Origin: Streptomyces althioticus
GTDB lineage: Bacteria > Actinomycetota > Actinomycetes > Streptomycetales > Streptomycetaceae
Assembly (NCBI GenBank): GCA_014649355.1
Contig: BMSW01000038.1
Span: forward strand, 1-35,779
DNA: 35,779 nt
Direction: 5' to 3'
In this document: in pieces, positions 1 through 8,428 of the stretch
How the letters are laid out: each line of letters opens with the position of its first letter
How positions within the stretch are numbered: position 1 is the first letter of the stretch
Notes under the pieces: model-generated
Databases searched by the model: none
The model's input: the letters and a program-made list of their open reading frames with translations, nothing else
What the model was told of the DNA's origin: nothing
Program-made: the position numbers and the translations under genes

Positions 1-53
1 TCACCCGTTCAAGAACCCAGCACGCGTGTCACCAACGTCCCCGGACAACACAC

Positions 54-605
54 CTAGAGGCGCGGTCCTCCCGCTTCCGGGAGGCGCAGGTGGTGCAGGA
101 GGAGCAGGGCGGCCGCCATGTTGGCCGCCGGGACCTCGCCGCGGGTGACGAGATCCGGGACCAGCTTCAGGGGGACCCATTCCCGGCGGTCCGACTCGAA
201 GGCGTCGACGGGGTCGCCGACGTACTCGCCCTCGTCGGACCAGAAGATGTGGTGGCGGGCGTCGGTGAGGCCGTTGGACGGCTCCACGCTCATCAGATGG
301 TGCAGGGGGCCCGGGCGCCAGCCGGTCTCCTCCTCCAGTTCCCGGGCCGCCGCCCCGGCGACGTCCTCGCCGTCCTCCACCACGCCCGCGGCGAGTTCCC
401 AGCCCCAGCTGTCGGTGATGAAGCGGTGCCGCCACAGCAGCAGGACCTCGTTGGCGTCGTTGACGACCGTGGCCACGGCGACGGGCCTCAGCCGTATGAG
501 GAAGTGGTCGAGGTGCCGGCCGTCGGGGAGTTCGACGTCCGCGAGATTGACGCTGAACCAGCGGTTTGAGTACACATGCTGTTCGTTCTGTTTCGTCCAC
601 TGCAC
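54..605 (-). CDS. Nudix hydrolase, ADP-ribose pyrophosphatase-like
   Basis: The 183-residue protein carries a complete Nudix box at residues 74-96 (G74, E80, R88-E89, E92-E93, G95, W96), matching GX5EX7REUXEEXGU. The glutamates of this box bind the divalent metals that support pyrophosphate hydrolysis of a nucleoside diphosphate linked to another moiety. The overall layout (N-terminal strand region with the SNRW motif, then the LWRHRF and WGWELAAG strands before the box) resembles ADP-sugar/ADP-ribose pyrophosphatases, but the substrate is not determined by sequence. I start it at a GTG at 603-605, preceded by GGAAGG about ten bases upstream. The same frame stays open far upstream through the next gene, but that part has shadow composition. 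It lies downstream of the TPR regulator on the same strand, separated by 167 bp that contain a strong hairpin, so it is probably transcribed separately. It is cytoplasmic, with no signal peptide. Confidence 0.88.
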   Translation of the reverse strand: MQWTKQNEQHVYSNRWFSVNLADVELPDGRHLDHFLIRLRPVAVATVVNDANEVLLLWRHRFITDSWGWELAAGVVEDGEDVAGAAARELEEETGWRPGPLHHLMSVEPSNGLTDARHHIFWSDEGEYVGDPVDAFESDRREWVPLKLVPDLVTRGEVPAANMAAALLLLHHLRLPEAGGPRL

Positions 606-735
606 GGTTCTGCCGCCTTCCGATGGGTAAGGGGCAATATCGCAGCAGCGGCGGCCGTACAGCAGGGCGCACGGAGGGCCGCCCGGGACGCATGGGGCGG
701 CGCGGCGGGGCACGCGCCGGGCGCGGCCCGGCCAC

Positions 736-763
736 GGCCGCCCCTCGTACGCCGGGGGCGGCC
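736..763 (-). terminator. Hairpin terminator after the TPR regulator
   Basis: Perfect 9-bp arms (GGCCGCCCC at 736-744 and GGGGCGGCC at 755-763) enclose a 10-base loop, starting ten bases after the stop codon of the regulator gene. There is no T-run, as is usual for Streptomyces terminators. Confidence 0.6.
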
Positions 764-772
764 TTGGGCCGT

Positions 773-2113
773 CTACAGCGGCACCCGCAGCGCTCCGTCG
801 ATGAGTTCGGCGGCCTCCGCGGTGCCCGCGCACCCACTGCGGATCAGATGCTCGCGCACCTCGCGCAGCCGGTCGCGCAGCCGCTGCGACTCCATGCCGC
901 GCGCCTGTTCGGCCATCTGCACGGCGACGGCCACCGCCCGGTCGGCGTTGCCCTGGCGCAGTTCGACCGTGCACAGCATGGCCAGCCGGTGCACCCTGCC
1001 GCGGTCGTGCGCCGGGGTGTCCACGGCGGCCGCCGCGTGCTCCCCCGCCGCCGCCAGCTCGCCGAGGCTCAACAGCGCCTCCGCCACCTGCACGTTGACC
1101 AGGCCCGGCTGGACATAGCCGGTCTCGTCGGGCTCGTGGCCGCGGTGAATGCGCTCGGCGGACTCCTCGGCCCGCCGGATGCGGGACAACGCGCCTGCCG
1201 CGTCTCCGAGATGGGCGTAGGCCTTCGCCTGCATCGCGTACAGGTCCGAGGCGAGCGCGGGCGTGATGCGGTGACCGGCGGCGCGCAGCGCGGCCTCCGC
1301 GAAGGCGACGGCCTGCCGGAACTCCCGCATGTGCAGGGACTGGTTGACGAGCAGGGCGATGACGTACGCGCCGAGGCCCCGGTCGCCGCTGGCCTTGGCG
1401 AGCCGCAGCGCCTGGTGGAAGTAGCGCTGGGCGAGGCCGTGGGCGTCGGAGTCGTAGGCGCAGATGCCCGCGATGGCGACCAGCCCGCCCGTGGCGCGGT
1501 GGAGTTGGCGGCCGGTGGCGTCGGTGTAGCTGCCACGCAGCAGCGGGGCCGCCTCGGCGTTGAGGAAGCCGACGATGCGGGCGCGGGTCGCCATGCCTCC
1601 GGCCTTGCGGTACATCTGCTCGTAGTGGGCGCGGGCCGCGCGCAGCATCTCCAGGTCGCCGGGGGTGACCCGGTGCGGGCCGCCGCGTGAGACGTCGACG
1701 TCCTCGGGCGGGTTCTCCCACTCCCAGACGGGCATCACGGCCGGGGTGCCGGTGACGGCGGGGGCGCCGAGGAGGTGCGGGCGGCCCTGCTGGTCGGAGC
1801 GCCACAGGGCGGTGGCCCGCTCGACGAAGCCGGAGAGCGAACCGGTGTGCGGGACGGCCGGGTCACCGGGGACGCCCAGGCCGATGTCGTCGAGGGTGAC
1901 GGGGCGGCGCAGGCGGGCGGCGAGCACCTCGCAGATCAGGTCGGGCACCTGGCCCCGGGGGCGCTGTCCTTTCAGCCACCGGGCCACGGCGGTGTGTTCG
2001 TAGCGCAGCGTCAGACCGCGTGCCCGCCCCGCCTGGTTGACGTGTGCGGCCAGCCCCGCGTGGGAGATGCCTGCCTCGTCGAGAATCGCGTCCAGCAGAG
2101 TGTTGGGCTGCAT
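773..2113 (-). CDS. Helix-turn-helix/TPR transcriptional regulator (NsdA-like family)
   Basis: This 446-residue protein has an N-terminal helix-turn-helix-like region (about residues 5-75, including the HTAVARWLKGQRPRG segment). A long alpha-helical, alanine-rich C-terminal part follows, with tetratricopeptide-like helical pairs (for example the LRAARAHYEQMYRKAGG, FHQALRLAKASGDRGLGAYV and AEHAAAAVDTPAHDRGRVHRLAMLC segments). The arrangement matches the Streptomyces-specific family that includes NsdA, known as a repressor of sporulation and antibiotic production; this assignment is from memory of the family. The ATG at 2111-2113 is preceded by GGGGGG at a suitable distance. Upstream in-frame codons have shadow composition. 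A 21-bp palindrome lies 45-65 bp upstream of the start and may be its operator. No membrane segment is present. It is expected to act in the cytoplasm, controlling development-linked genes, but its target is unknown. Confidence 0.82.
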   Translation of the reverse strand: MQPNTLLDAILDEAGISHAGLAAHVNQAGRARGLTLRYEHTAVARWLKGQRPRGQVPDLICEVLAARLRRPVTLDDIGLGVPGDPAVPHTGSLSGFVERATALWRSDQQGRPHLLGAPAVTGTPAVMPVWEWENPPEDVDVSRGGPHRVTPGDLEMLRAARAHYEQMYRKAGGMATRARIVGFLNAEAAPLLRGSYTDATGRQLHRATGGLVAIAGICAYDSDAHGLAQRYFHQALRLAKASGDRGLGAYVIALLVNQSLHMREFRQAVAFAEAALRAAGHRITPALASDLYAMQAKAYAHLGDAAGALSRIRRAEESAERIHRGHEPDETGYVQPGLVNVQVAEALLSLGELAAAGEHAAAAVDTPAHDRGRVHRLAMLCTVELRQGNADRAVAVAVQMAEQARGMESQRLRDRLREVREHLIRSGCAGTAEAAELIDGALRVPL

Positions 2114-2157
2114 GTCGGGCCCCCCGGTGGCTCGGTGCGGACAGGGTAGTGGCCGCG

Positions 2158-2178
2158 CGTTCACACGGGGTGTGAACG
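2158..2178. promoter_or_regulatory. Perfect 21-bp palindrome upstream of the TPR regulator
   Basis: CGTTCACAC and GTGTGAACG form 9-bp inverted arms around a GGG spacer. The element sits 45-65 bp upstream of the regulator's ATG, where an operator would be placed. Its low-GC arms stand out from the surrounding sequence. Autoregulation is an inference. Confidence 0.6.
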
Positions 2179-2403
2179 GAGTGCCCGCATCCGCAGTGTG
2201 CACGCGCTGTCGCGGTGTGTGCCCGGCCGGTTGACTGAATTGCCTCGAAAGAGGCCGGCCGGGCCGCCGGCTCCCCCTCGTACAGCGGCGGCCCGTATGT
2301 TCGCCGTCCGCCCGGCCGCCTGCCCGACACTCCGTGGCGGGGCGGACGGCCGCCGGCCTCGCGCGGCGCCCCCGGGTCGGCATGGGCCGGGCGACGCGTG
2401 CCG

Positions 2404-3468
2404 CTACCGGTCCGCCGTGGCCGAGCGGGAGACACCGCGGGTCTGCCGCGTGGGCGGGGAGCAGCGCTCGTTCCTGAGGATCAGCAGGGCCACGTCGTCC
2501 TTCGGCGGGCCGACGCTGTGGTCGAGCAGGGCGGTGAGGACCGTCCGCAGGACGGCCTGGGGCGTCTGCGGGCGGTCGCGGGCCGCCTCGGCGAGGACGT
2601 CGCCGAGCGGGAAGAAGCGGCCGCCGGCGTCGCGGGCCTCCTCCGCGCCGTCCGTATGCAGGACGAGGATGTCACCGGGGAGCAGACGGCCGCACGCGGT
2701 GGCGGGCAGCTCGCCCGGCAGCGGGAACAGGCCGAGCGGCGGGAGAGGCTCGGCCTGGGCCAGCGGCTCGGCGCCCGCGCCGGTCAGCCGGTAGGGCCAG
2801 GGGTGGCCGCAGTTGAGGGCGTGCACCTCGCCGTCCGGGAGGATCTCCAGCAGCAGGACCGTGACGAACTCCTCGGCGGCGGGTGCGCCGTCCGGGGCGA
2901 GGTGGTCGCCGTGCGCCCGCTCGCGCAGGTGCCGGTCCATGGCGCGCTCCAGGCGGCGCAGCACCCCGTCGAGGGTCCTCTCGTCGTGGGCGGCCTCGCG
3001 GAAGCTGCCGAGGACGGCGGCGCCGGCGCGGACGGCGCCGAGACCGTGGCCGCGGACGTCGCCGATGACGGCCCGTACGCCGTGCTCGGTGGCCGTCACC
3101 TCGTACAGGTCGCCGCCGATGCGGGCGCCCCGGTCCGCGGAGAGGTGGACGGCGGCGACGGCCAGACCCTCGACCCGTGGCGGCGGGGGCCGCAGCAGCA
3201 CGCTCTGGGCGGCCTCGGCGATCCGGCGGGCGTGCCGGACCTCGCGGAGCATGCGGCGCCGGAAGTGCAGGACGATTCCGGTTCCCACGGCGCACAGCAC
3301 GGCGCTGCTGACCAGGCGCGCGCCGAGGGCGTCGTCCCGGGCGAGCGGGCAGGTCAGCCGGTAGGCCACCGCGACGGCGCCCCACGCCGTCGGCACCGCG
3401 AGGGAGCGCAGCCGTGACAGGAACCGGGGTGGCGCCCCGCGGGGAGCCCCAGGGTTGAAGCGGATCAT
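2404..3468 (-). CDS. Membrane-anchored PP2C-type phosphatase (RsbU/SpoIIE family)
   Basis: The protein has 354 residues from the chosen ATG. Two hydrophobic segments at about residues 22-42 and 50-68 should anchor it in the membrane. A short basic, helical linker (RRRMLREVRHARRIAEAAQ) leads into a PP2C phosphatase domain at about 95-335. Metal-binding landmarks are visible: GGDLY near 118-122, GDVRGHG near 137-142, NCGHPWP near 219, HTDGAEEARD near 271 and KDDVALL near 323. Members of this family dephosphorylate Ser/Thr phosphoproteins, typically anti-anti-sigma factors, to release sigma factors. There is no PAS, GAF or anti-sigma kinase domain, and no partner gene next to it, so the substrate is unknown. 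A GTG at 3574-3576 would add 36 residues but lacks a ribosome binding site; the ATG at 3466-3468 has GGGGGG about eight bases before it. Confidence 0.85.
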   Translation of the reverse strand: MIRFNPGAPRGAPPRFLSRLRSLAVPTAWGAVAVAYRLTCPLARDDALGARLVSSAVLCAVGTGIVLHFRRRMLREVRHARRIAEAAQSVLLRPPPPRVEGLAVAAVHLSADRGARIGGDLYEVTATEHGVRAVIGDVRGHGLGAVRAGAAVLGSFREAAHDERTLDGVLRRLERAMDRHLRERAHGDHLAPDGAPAAEEFVTVLLLEILPDGEVHALNCGHPWPYRLTGAGAEPLAQAEPLPPLGLFPLPGELPATACGRLLPGDILVLHTDGAEEARDAGGRFFPLGDVLAEAARDRPQTPQAVLRTVLTALLDHSVGPPKDDVALLILRNERCSPPTRQTRGVSRSATADR

Positions 3469-4100
3469 GCCGATGGCCCCCCAAATAGGCCCGGACAGCG
3501 CAGACCGGCCTCGAGAGGCCGGTCCGATTCTGTCGACCGCGACGGCCGTTCCGGACGCATCACCCGGCTCAGTCACCCGAACGAGTGAGTAACCGGTAGG
3601 ACGCCGCAGTTCCGCTCACTGACCAGCCCTGACATGCCCGCGCCCACCCCCGCATATGCCCGAACCGGAATCCACCCTCCGCCCCGCGGGGGCGCCTCCG
3701 TCCCACGGCTCCGTGGGCTGAGGTACGGCCTCGCCGGGACCGCGAGGTGGCGCGCGCGGGCGCCCGTCCTGCCGCTGCTCCGACGGAATCGGCGACGGGC
3801 CGGCACTCCCCGGACGCGCCTCGGGCCGCCTCCCTCGGGCCTCGCCCATCTGCCGCGAACGCCCCCGACGCCGCAGGAGCCGTGCCGCTGGGCGCATGCC
3901 GCGCAGCGCAGCGCGTCAGGCGATGCGCGGCCGGCCGCGCCGAACCCCGGCGCCCCGGAGACCCGACCGCGTGCGCGGAATCCGGACCCGGTATCCGGGC
4001 AACGCGCCTCGGGCCGCATCCGTCGGGGCGTCGCCCACCGCCCGTCACCGGCGCCAACCCACACCACGCGCCTCTTGAGCCGGCCCCGCCTCCGATACAC
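3469..4100. other. Non-coding spacer upstream of the phosphatase gene
   Basis: About 630 bases without a credible gene on either strand. The open frames here are rich in Arg and Pro in the pattern expected of antisense or intergenic high-GC DNA, and none has a ribosome binding site. The only internal repetition I see is a 16-bp direct repeat (ACGCGCCTCGGGCCGC at 3814-3829 and 4002-4017), with weaker similarity after it. The promoter of the phosphatase gene must lie at the left edge, but I cannot place it with confidence. Confidence 0.6.
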
Positions 4101-4621
4101 CACGGGCCGGTACTAAGGCATCCCGTCTCGATACCGGCCCGTGCGTCGGACAGCGCGCGGCGTCAACCGCGGAATACCCCTCCCACACGCTCTCCCGCCA
4201 AGGCGACAACCGCTTCCCAAACCGCCAACACCTCGTCGACGAACCCCACCCCCGACACACCACGGGCCGGTACTAAGGCTTCCCGCCTCGATACCGGCCC
4301 GTGCGTCCGACAGCGTGCGGCGTCAACCGCGGAGTACCCCTCCCGCACGCCCCGCCGCCAAGGCAACAGCCGCTTCCCAAGCCGCCAACACCTCGTCCCC
4401 GGGCCGGCCCCAAGGCGCCCCCTGCCTTGATACCGGCCCGTGCGTCGGACAGCGCGCGGCGTCAACCGCGAAGTACCCCTCCCACACGCTCTCCCGCCAA
4501 GGCGACAACCGCTTCCCAAACCGCCAACACCTCGTCGACGAACCCCACCCCCGACACACCACGGGCCGGTACTAAGGCTTCCCGCCTCGATACCGGCCCG
4601 TGCGTCCGACAGCGCGCGGTG
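4101..4621 (-). repeat. Tandem array of pheT 3'-end copies and terminator hairpins
   Basis: Three degenerate copies of the end of pheT follow the real gene. Each is 78 bp, corresponds to the last 26 codons and keeps the stop codon: 4462-4539, 4323-4400 and 4163-4240. Stop codons are spaced 160, 139 and 160 bp apart, counting from pheT. Between them are hairpins with 12-bp arms CACGGGCCGGTA and TACCGGCCCGTG and a 19-base loop: 4560-4602, 4261-4303 and 4101-4143. A weakened 7-bp version lies at 4401-4439. The stretch 4141-4315 is nearly identical to 4440-4614, so a 299-bp block was duplicated recently. On the minus strand the copies still read VDEVLAVWEAVVALAGERVG and then GVLRG or GVFRG before the stop, against VDEASAAREAAVALAADRTG then AVLRG in PheT. 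Confidence 0.88.
4560..4602 (-). terminator. pheT terminator hairpin
   Basis: Twelve-base perfect arms (4560-4571 and 4591-4602) begin 19 bases after the pheT stop codon. It is the gene-proximal copy of the hairpin repeated in the array downstream. It has a long GC-rich stem without a T-run, a common form of terminator or RNA-stabilising 3' end in Streptomyces. Confidence 0.7.
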
Positions 4622-7135
4622 TCAGCCGCGGAGTACCGCTCCCGTACGGTCCGCCGCCAGAGCGACCGCCGCTTCGCGGGCCGCCGACGCCTCGTCGACG
4701 GTCAGCGTGCGGTCGTCCGCGCGGAAACGCAGCGCGTAGGCCAGGGACTTGCGGCCCTCGCCCAGCTGCTCGGCGTTCTCGTACACGTCGAACAGGCGGA
4801 TGGACTCCAGGAGTTCGCCCGCGCCCTCGCGCAGCGCCGCCTCCACGTCCGATGCGGGCACGTAGGCGTCGACGACCAGGGCGACGTCCTGCGTGGCCAC
4901 CGGGAAGGTGGAGATGGACGGCGCCTGCGGGACCGTGTCGCCGACCCGTTCGAGGACGTCCAGGTCCAGCTCCATCGCGCAGGCGCGCGCGGGCAGGCCC
5001 AGCGTCTTCAGGACGCGCGGGTGCAGCTCACCGGCGTGGCCGACGACGCGCTCGGCGCCGTCGACGGTGACGGTCAGCTCGGCGCAACGGCCCGGGTGCC
5101 AGGGGCCGTACTGCCCCTTGCGGATGCCCAGTTCGGCACCGGCCTCGCGGGCGACGGTCCGGGCGGCCTCGACCGCGTCGGCCCAGTCGGCCGGGCGGCC
5201 CTTGCCCCACCAGCCGGCCTGCTCGCGGGCGCCGGCCAGCACCACGGCGACGTGCCGGGGCTGGTCGGGCAGCGCGGCGTTCAGCGCGGCGACGTCGTCG
5301 GGGCTCGGACGCCGGTCGACGGGCAGGTTCGCGGCGACCTTCGCGGCGTCGCGCGGCTGGAAGACGAGACCGGTCTCGAACAGCGCCAGGTCGTGCGAGC
5401 CGCGGCCGTCGTTCCGGCGCAGGGTGGCGAGCAGCCCGGGCAGCAGGGAGGTCCGCAGCGCGGGCTCCTCGTCGCTGAGCGGGTTGACCAGCTTGACGAC
5501 GCGGCGGGCCGGGTCGTCCGCCTCCAGGCCGAACTGGTCGAAGACCTGCTCGCTGACGAACGGGTAGTTCAGCGCCTCCACGTACCCGGCCCCGGCGAGT
5601 GCCCGGCCGATGCGGCGGTGCAGCCGCTGCCGGCCGGTCAGGCCCCGGCCGGCGGGCGGCCTGGGCAGCGTGGAGGGCAGGTTCTCGTAGCCCTCCAGCC
5701 GGATGACCTCCTCGGCGAGGTCGTTCGGGTCGGTGAGGTCGGGCCGCCACGACGGGACCGTCACGATGAGCTCGTCCTGGCCGTAGACGTCGCAGCCGAC
5801 CTCCTGGAGGCGGCGTACGACGGTCTCCCGGCCGTAGGTCACACCGGCGACCTTGTCCGGGTGGTCGGCGGCCACGGTGACGGTGTGCGGCGCGCTCGGG
5901 GCGATGACCTCGGTGACGCCGGCCTCGGCGGTGCCTCCGGCGAGCAGCACCAGCAGGTCGACCGTGCGCTGCGCGGCGGCCGAGGCCGCCTGCGGGTCCA
6001 CACCGCGCTCGAAGCGCCGGGACGCCTCCGAGGACAGCTTGTGGCGGCGGGCGGTGCGCGCGATGGACACCTGGTCGAAGTGGGCGGCCTCGATGACCAC
6101 GTCAGTCGTGGCGTTCTCGGTGTCGTCGTGGTCGGCGATCTCCGTGTCGGCGCCGCCCATGACGCCGGCCAGGCCGATGGGACCGCGGTCGTCGGTGATG
6201 ACGAGGTCCTCGGCGTGCAGCTTCCGCTCGACGCCGTCGAGGGTGACGATCTTCTCGCCCTCCTGTGCGCGGCGGACGCCGATGGTGCCCTGGACCTGGC
6301 CGCGGTCGTAGGCGTGCAGCGGCTGGCCGAGCTCCATCATCACGTAGTTGGTGACGTCGACGGCGAGCGAGATCGGGCGCATGCCGACCTTCTGGAGCCG
6401 GCGCCGGAGCCAGATCGGGGAGCGCGCCTCGGGGCTGAGGCCGGTCACCGTGCGGGCGGTGAAGCGGTCGCAGCCGGCCGGGTCGGACACCTTCACCGGG
6501 TAGCCGAAGGCGTTGGGCCCGGGCACGTCGAGCAGCGCCGGGTCGCGCAGCGGCAGACCGTAGGCGATGGCGGCCTCGCGGGCGACGCCGCGGATGGACA
6601 GGCAGTCGCCGCGGTTGGCGGTGACGGCGATGTCCAGCACCTCGTCGACCAGCTCGAGCAGCTCGATGGCGTCCTTGCCGACCTCGGTCTCCGGCGGCAG
6701 CACGATGATGCCGTGGGTGCCGTCGTCGCCCATGCCCAGCTCGTCGCTGGAGCAGATCATGCCGTGGGAGACCTTGCCGTAGGTCTTGCGGGCGCTGATC
6801 GAGAAGCCGCCGGGGAGGGTGGCGCCGGGCAGGACCACGACGACCTTGTCACCGACGGAGAAGTTGCGGGCGCCGCAGACGATCTCCTGCGGCTCACCGG
6901 TGCCGTTGGCCTGGCCGACGTCGACCGTGCAGAAGCGGATCGGCTTCTTGAAGCCCTCCAGCTCCTCGATGGTCAGCACCTGGCCGACGACCAGGGGGCC
7001 CTTGAGGTCGGCACCCAGGTGCTCGACGGTCTCGACCTCCAGCCCGGCCGAAATCAGCTTGGCCTGCACGTCGCGGCCGGTCTCGGTGGCCGGCAGGTCG
7101 ACGTACTCCCGCAGCCAAGAAAGCGGGACCCGCAT
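4622..7135 (-). CDS. pheT: Phenylalanine-tRNA ligase beta subunit
   Basis: This 837-residue protein is full length for the bacterial beta subunit of the alpha2-beta2 phenylalanyl-tRNA synthetase. From the N terminus one sees MRVPLSWLREYVDL, the typical start; an OB-fold tRNA-binding domain at about 40-150 (GARNFSVGDKVVVVLPGATLPGG); the B3/B4 editing region, which clears mischarged Tyr-tRNA, at about 210-370; the B5 region at about 400-480; the inactive synthetase-like core; and the FDX-ACB anticodon-binding domain over the last 90 or so residues (APSISTFPVATQDVALVVD onward). The ATG overlaps the pheS stop codon in TGATG, so the subunits are translationally coupled. The last 26 codons also occur as three decayed tandem copies downstream, an unusual feature described separately. 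The end of the reading frame itself looks normal. Confidence 0.98.
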   Translation of the reverse strand: MRVPLSWLREYVDLPATETGRDVQAKLISAGLEVETVEHLGADLKGPLVVGQVLTIEELEGFKKPIRFCTVDVGQANGTGEPQEIVCGARNFSVGDKVVVVLPGATLPGGFSISARKTYGKVSHGMICSSDELGMGDDGTHGIIVLPPETEVGKDAIELLELVDEVLDIAVTANRGDCLSIRGVAREAAIAYGLPLRDPALLDVPGPNAFGYPVKVSDPAGCDRFTARTVTGLSPEARSPIWLRRRLQKVGMRPISLAVDVTNYVMMELGQPLHAYDRGQVQGTIGVRRAQEGEKIVTLDGVERKLHAEDLVITDDRGPIGLAGVMGGADTEIADHDDTENATTDVVIEAAHFDQVSIARTARRHKLSSEASRRFERGVDPQAASAAAQRTVDLLVLLAGGTAEAGVTEVIAPSAPHTVTVAADHPDKVAGVTYGRETVVRRLQEVGCDVYGQDELIVTVPSWRPDLTDPNDLAEEVIRLEGYENLPSTLPRPPAGRGLTGRQRLHRRIGRALAGAGYVEALNYPFVSEQVFDQFGLEADDPARRVVKLVNPLSDEEPALRTSLLPGLLATLRRNDGRGSHDLALFETGLVFQPRDAAKVAANLPVDRRPSPDDVAALNAALPDQPRHVAVVLAGAREQAGWWGKGRPADWADAVEAARTVAREAGAELGIRKGQYGPWHPGRCAELTVTVDGAERVVGHAGELHPRVLKTLGLPARACAMELDLDVLERVGDTVPQAPSISTFPVATQDVALVVDAYVPASDVEAALREGAGELLESIRLFDVYENAEQLGEGRKSLAYALRFRADDRTLTVDEASAAREAAVALAADRTGAVLRG

Positions 7136-8253
7136 CAGATCTCCATCCCGAACGGCCGGGTGAACCGGACGTCACCCTCGACCATGTCTCGCATGTCCTC
7201 GACGTTGTGGCGGAACATCAGCATCCGCTCGATGCCGAACCCGAAGGCGAAGCCGCTGTACTTCTCCGGGTCGACGCCGCAGGCGGTGAGCACCCGCGGG
7301 TTGACCATGCCGCAGCCGCCGAGCTCGATCCAGCCCTCGCTGGAGCAGGTGCGGCAGGGCCGGTCGGGGTTGCCGACGGACGCGCCCTTGCAGACGTAGC
7401 AGAGCATGTCCATCTCGGCGGACGGCTCGGTGAAGGGGAAGAAGTTCGGCCGCAGCCGGGTCTTCATCTCCGCGCCGAACAGCGACTGGACCATGTGGTC
7501 CAGGGTGCCCTTGAGGTCCGCCATGGTCAGACCCTCGTCGACGGCGAGCAGCTCGACCTGGTGGAAGACGGGGGTGTGCGTGGCGTCCAGCTCGTCCGTG
7601 CGGTACACACGGCCGGGGCAGATCACGTAGACCGGCAGCTCGCGGTCGAGCAGGGAGCGGATCTGCACGGGCGAGGTGTGGGTGCGCAGCACGACGCCGG
7701 CGTCGGCGCCCTCGGGACCCTGCACGAAGAACGTGTCGGCCTCGCCGCGCGCCGGGTGATCCGGGCCGATGTTGAGCGCGTCGAAGTTGAACCACTCGGC
7801 CTCGACCTCGGGGCCCTCGGCGACCTCGTAGCCCATGGCCACGAAGATGTCCTCGATGCGCTCGGAGAGCGTGGTGAGGGGGTGGCGGGCGCCGGCCGGG
7901 ACGCGGTCGTGGGGCAGCGTGACGTCCACGGCCTCCTCGACCAGCACGCGCGCGTCGCGCTCGGCCTCCAGCTCGGCCTGGCGGGCGGCGAACGCCTTGT
8001 TCACGGCGCCGCGGGCCTGGCCGACGCGCTTGCCGGCGTCGGCCTTGGCGTGCGGGGGCAGCGCGCCGATCTCGCGGTTGGCCAGGGCCAGCGGGGACGT
8101 GCCGCCGGTGTGGGCGACCTTCGCCTCCTGGAGCGCGTCGAGGGAGTCCGCGGCGGCGAAGGCGGCGAGCGCCTCGTCCCGCATGCGCTCGATCTCTTCC
8201 GGTTTCAACGCCTCGACCTCGACAGGGTCGTACGACTTATTCGGTGCCGACAT
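7135..8253 (-). CDS. pheS: Phenylalanine-tRNA ligase alpha subunit
   Basis: The 372-residue protein is the catalytic alpha subunit, which activates phenylalanine with ATP and charges tRNA-Phe in the cytoplasm. The N-terminal coiled-coil arm that contacts tRNA is visible at about residues 1-100 (EEIERMRDEALAAF, then ARQAELEAERDARVL). Class II motifs follow: the motif 2 region with VYRTDELDATHTPVFHQVEL near residue 220, and motif 3 with GFAFGFGIERMLMFRHNVED near 335. The segment CYVCKGASVGNPDRPCRTCS contains four cysteines that may bind zinc, as seen in some actinobacterial PheS proteins. The start ATG at 8251-8253 is preceded by GGGAAGAG. The gene lies 175 bp downstream of the kinase gene and overlaps pheT by one base. 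Confidence 0.98.
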   Translation of the reverse strand: MSAPNKSYDPVEVEALKPEEIERMRDEALAAFAAADSLDALQEAKVAHTGGTSPLALANREIGALPPHAKADAGKRVGQARGAVNKAFAARQAELEAERDARVLVEEAVDVTLPHDRVPAGARHPLTTLSERIEDIFVAMGYEVAEGPEVEAEWFNFDALNIGPDHPARGEADTFFVQGPEGADAGVVLRTHTSPVQIRSLLDRELPVYVICPGRVYRTDELDATHTPVFHQVELLAVDEGLTMADLKGTLDHMVQSLFGAEMKTRLRPNFFPFTEPSAEMDMLCYVCKGASVGNPDRPCRTCSSEGWIELGGCGMVNPRVLTACGVDPEKYSGFAFGFGIERMLMFRHNVEDMRDMVEGDVRFTRPFGMEI

Positions 8254-8428
8254 CTCTTCCCGTGCTTCCGATTGGCTGGCTGATGGTCCCCGTCATCGAC
8301 TCGTGGACGAACGGTCCGTCGCGCGCCCGCAGCGGGTCGCGGCTTTCGTCCTCGGGACGCAAAGGTGCCAAAGGCCGAGTCTAACGGGGTGGGGATGCGC
8401 GAAGGCGCCCGTGGGGGCCGCAGGCGTC
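8254..8428 (-). promoter_or_regulatory. pheST upstream region with foldable leader
   Basis: This 175-bp gap has, on the minus strand, a TAGACT hexamer (8377-8382) that could be a -10 element. It is followed by several short inverted repeats: GTCC/GGAC, CCCGC/GCGGG and GGAC/GTCC, plus a possible outer pair GACTCG/CGAGTC at 8376-8381 and 8298-8303. I see no leader peptide rich in Phe codons, no T-box consensus and no T-run. pheST may therefore have its own promoter, but the evidence is weak. Confidence 0.3.

Noticed and set aside
3574..3576. GTG start giving a 390-residue phosphatase
   Set aside because: No ribosome binding site precedes it and the additional 36 residues have no family match. 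The ATG at 3466-3468 has a G-rich site.
3591..3613. GGAAC and GTTA on the minus strand, 15 bp apart, as a possible ECF sigma promoter for the phosphatase gene
   Set aside because: The spacing and -10 motif do not fit known Streptomyces ECF consensus sequences well, and similar matches occur by chance.
4301..7399. A plus-strand open frame of over 1000 codons opposite pheT
   Set aside because: It is the antisense of a certain gene. Its Val/Asp/Gly/Arg-rich composition is what high-GC codon bias makes on the opposite strand, and it runs through the repeat array without a ribosome binding site.
8298..8381. T-box or Phe leader-peptide attenuator before pheST
   Set aside because: No T-box consensus, no run of Phe codons behind a start, and the outer stem would overlap the only candidate -10 element.
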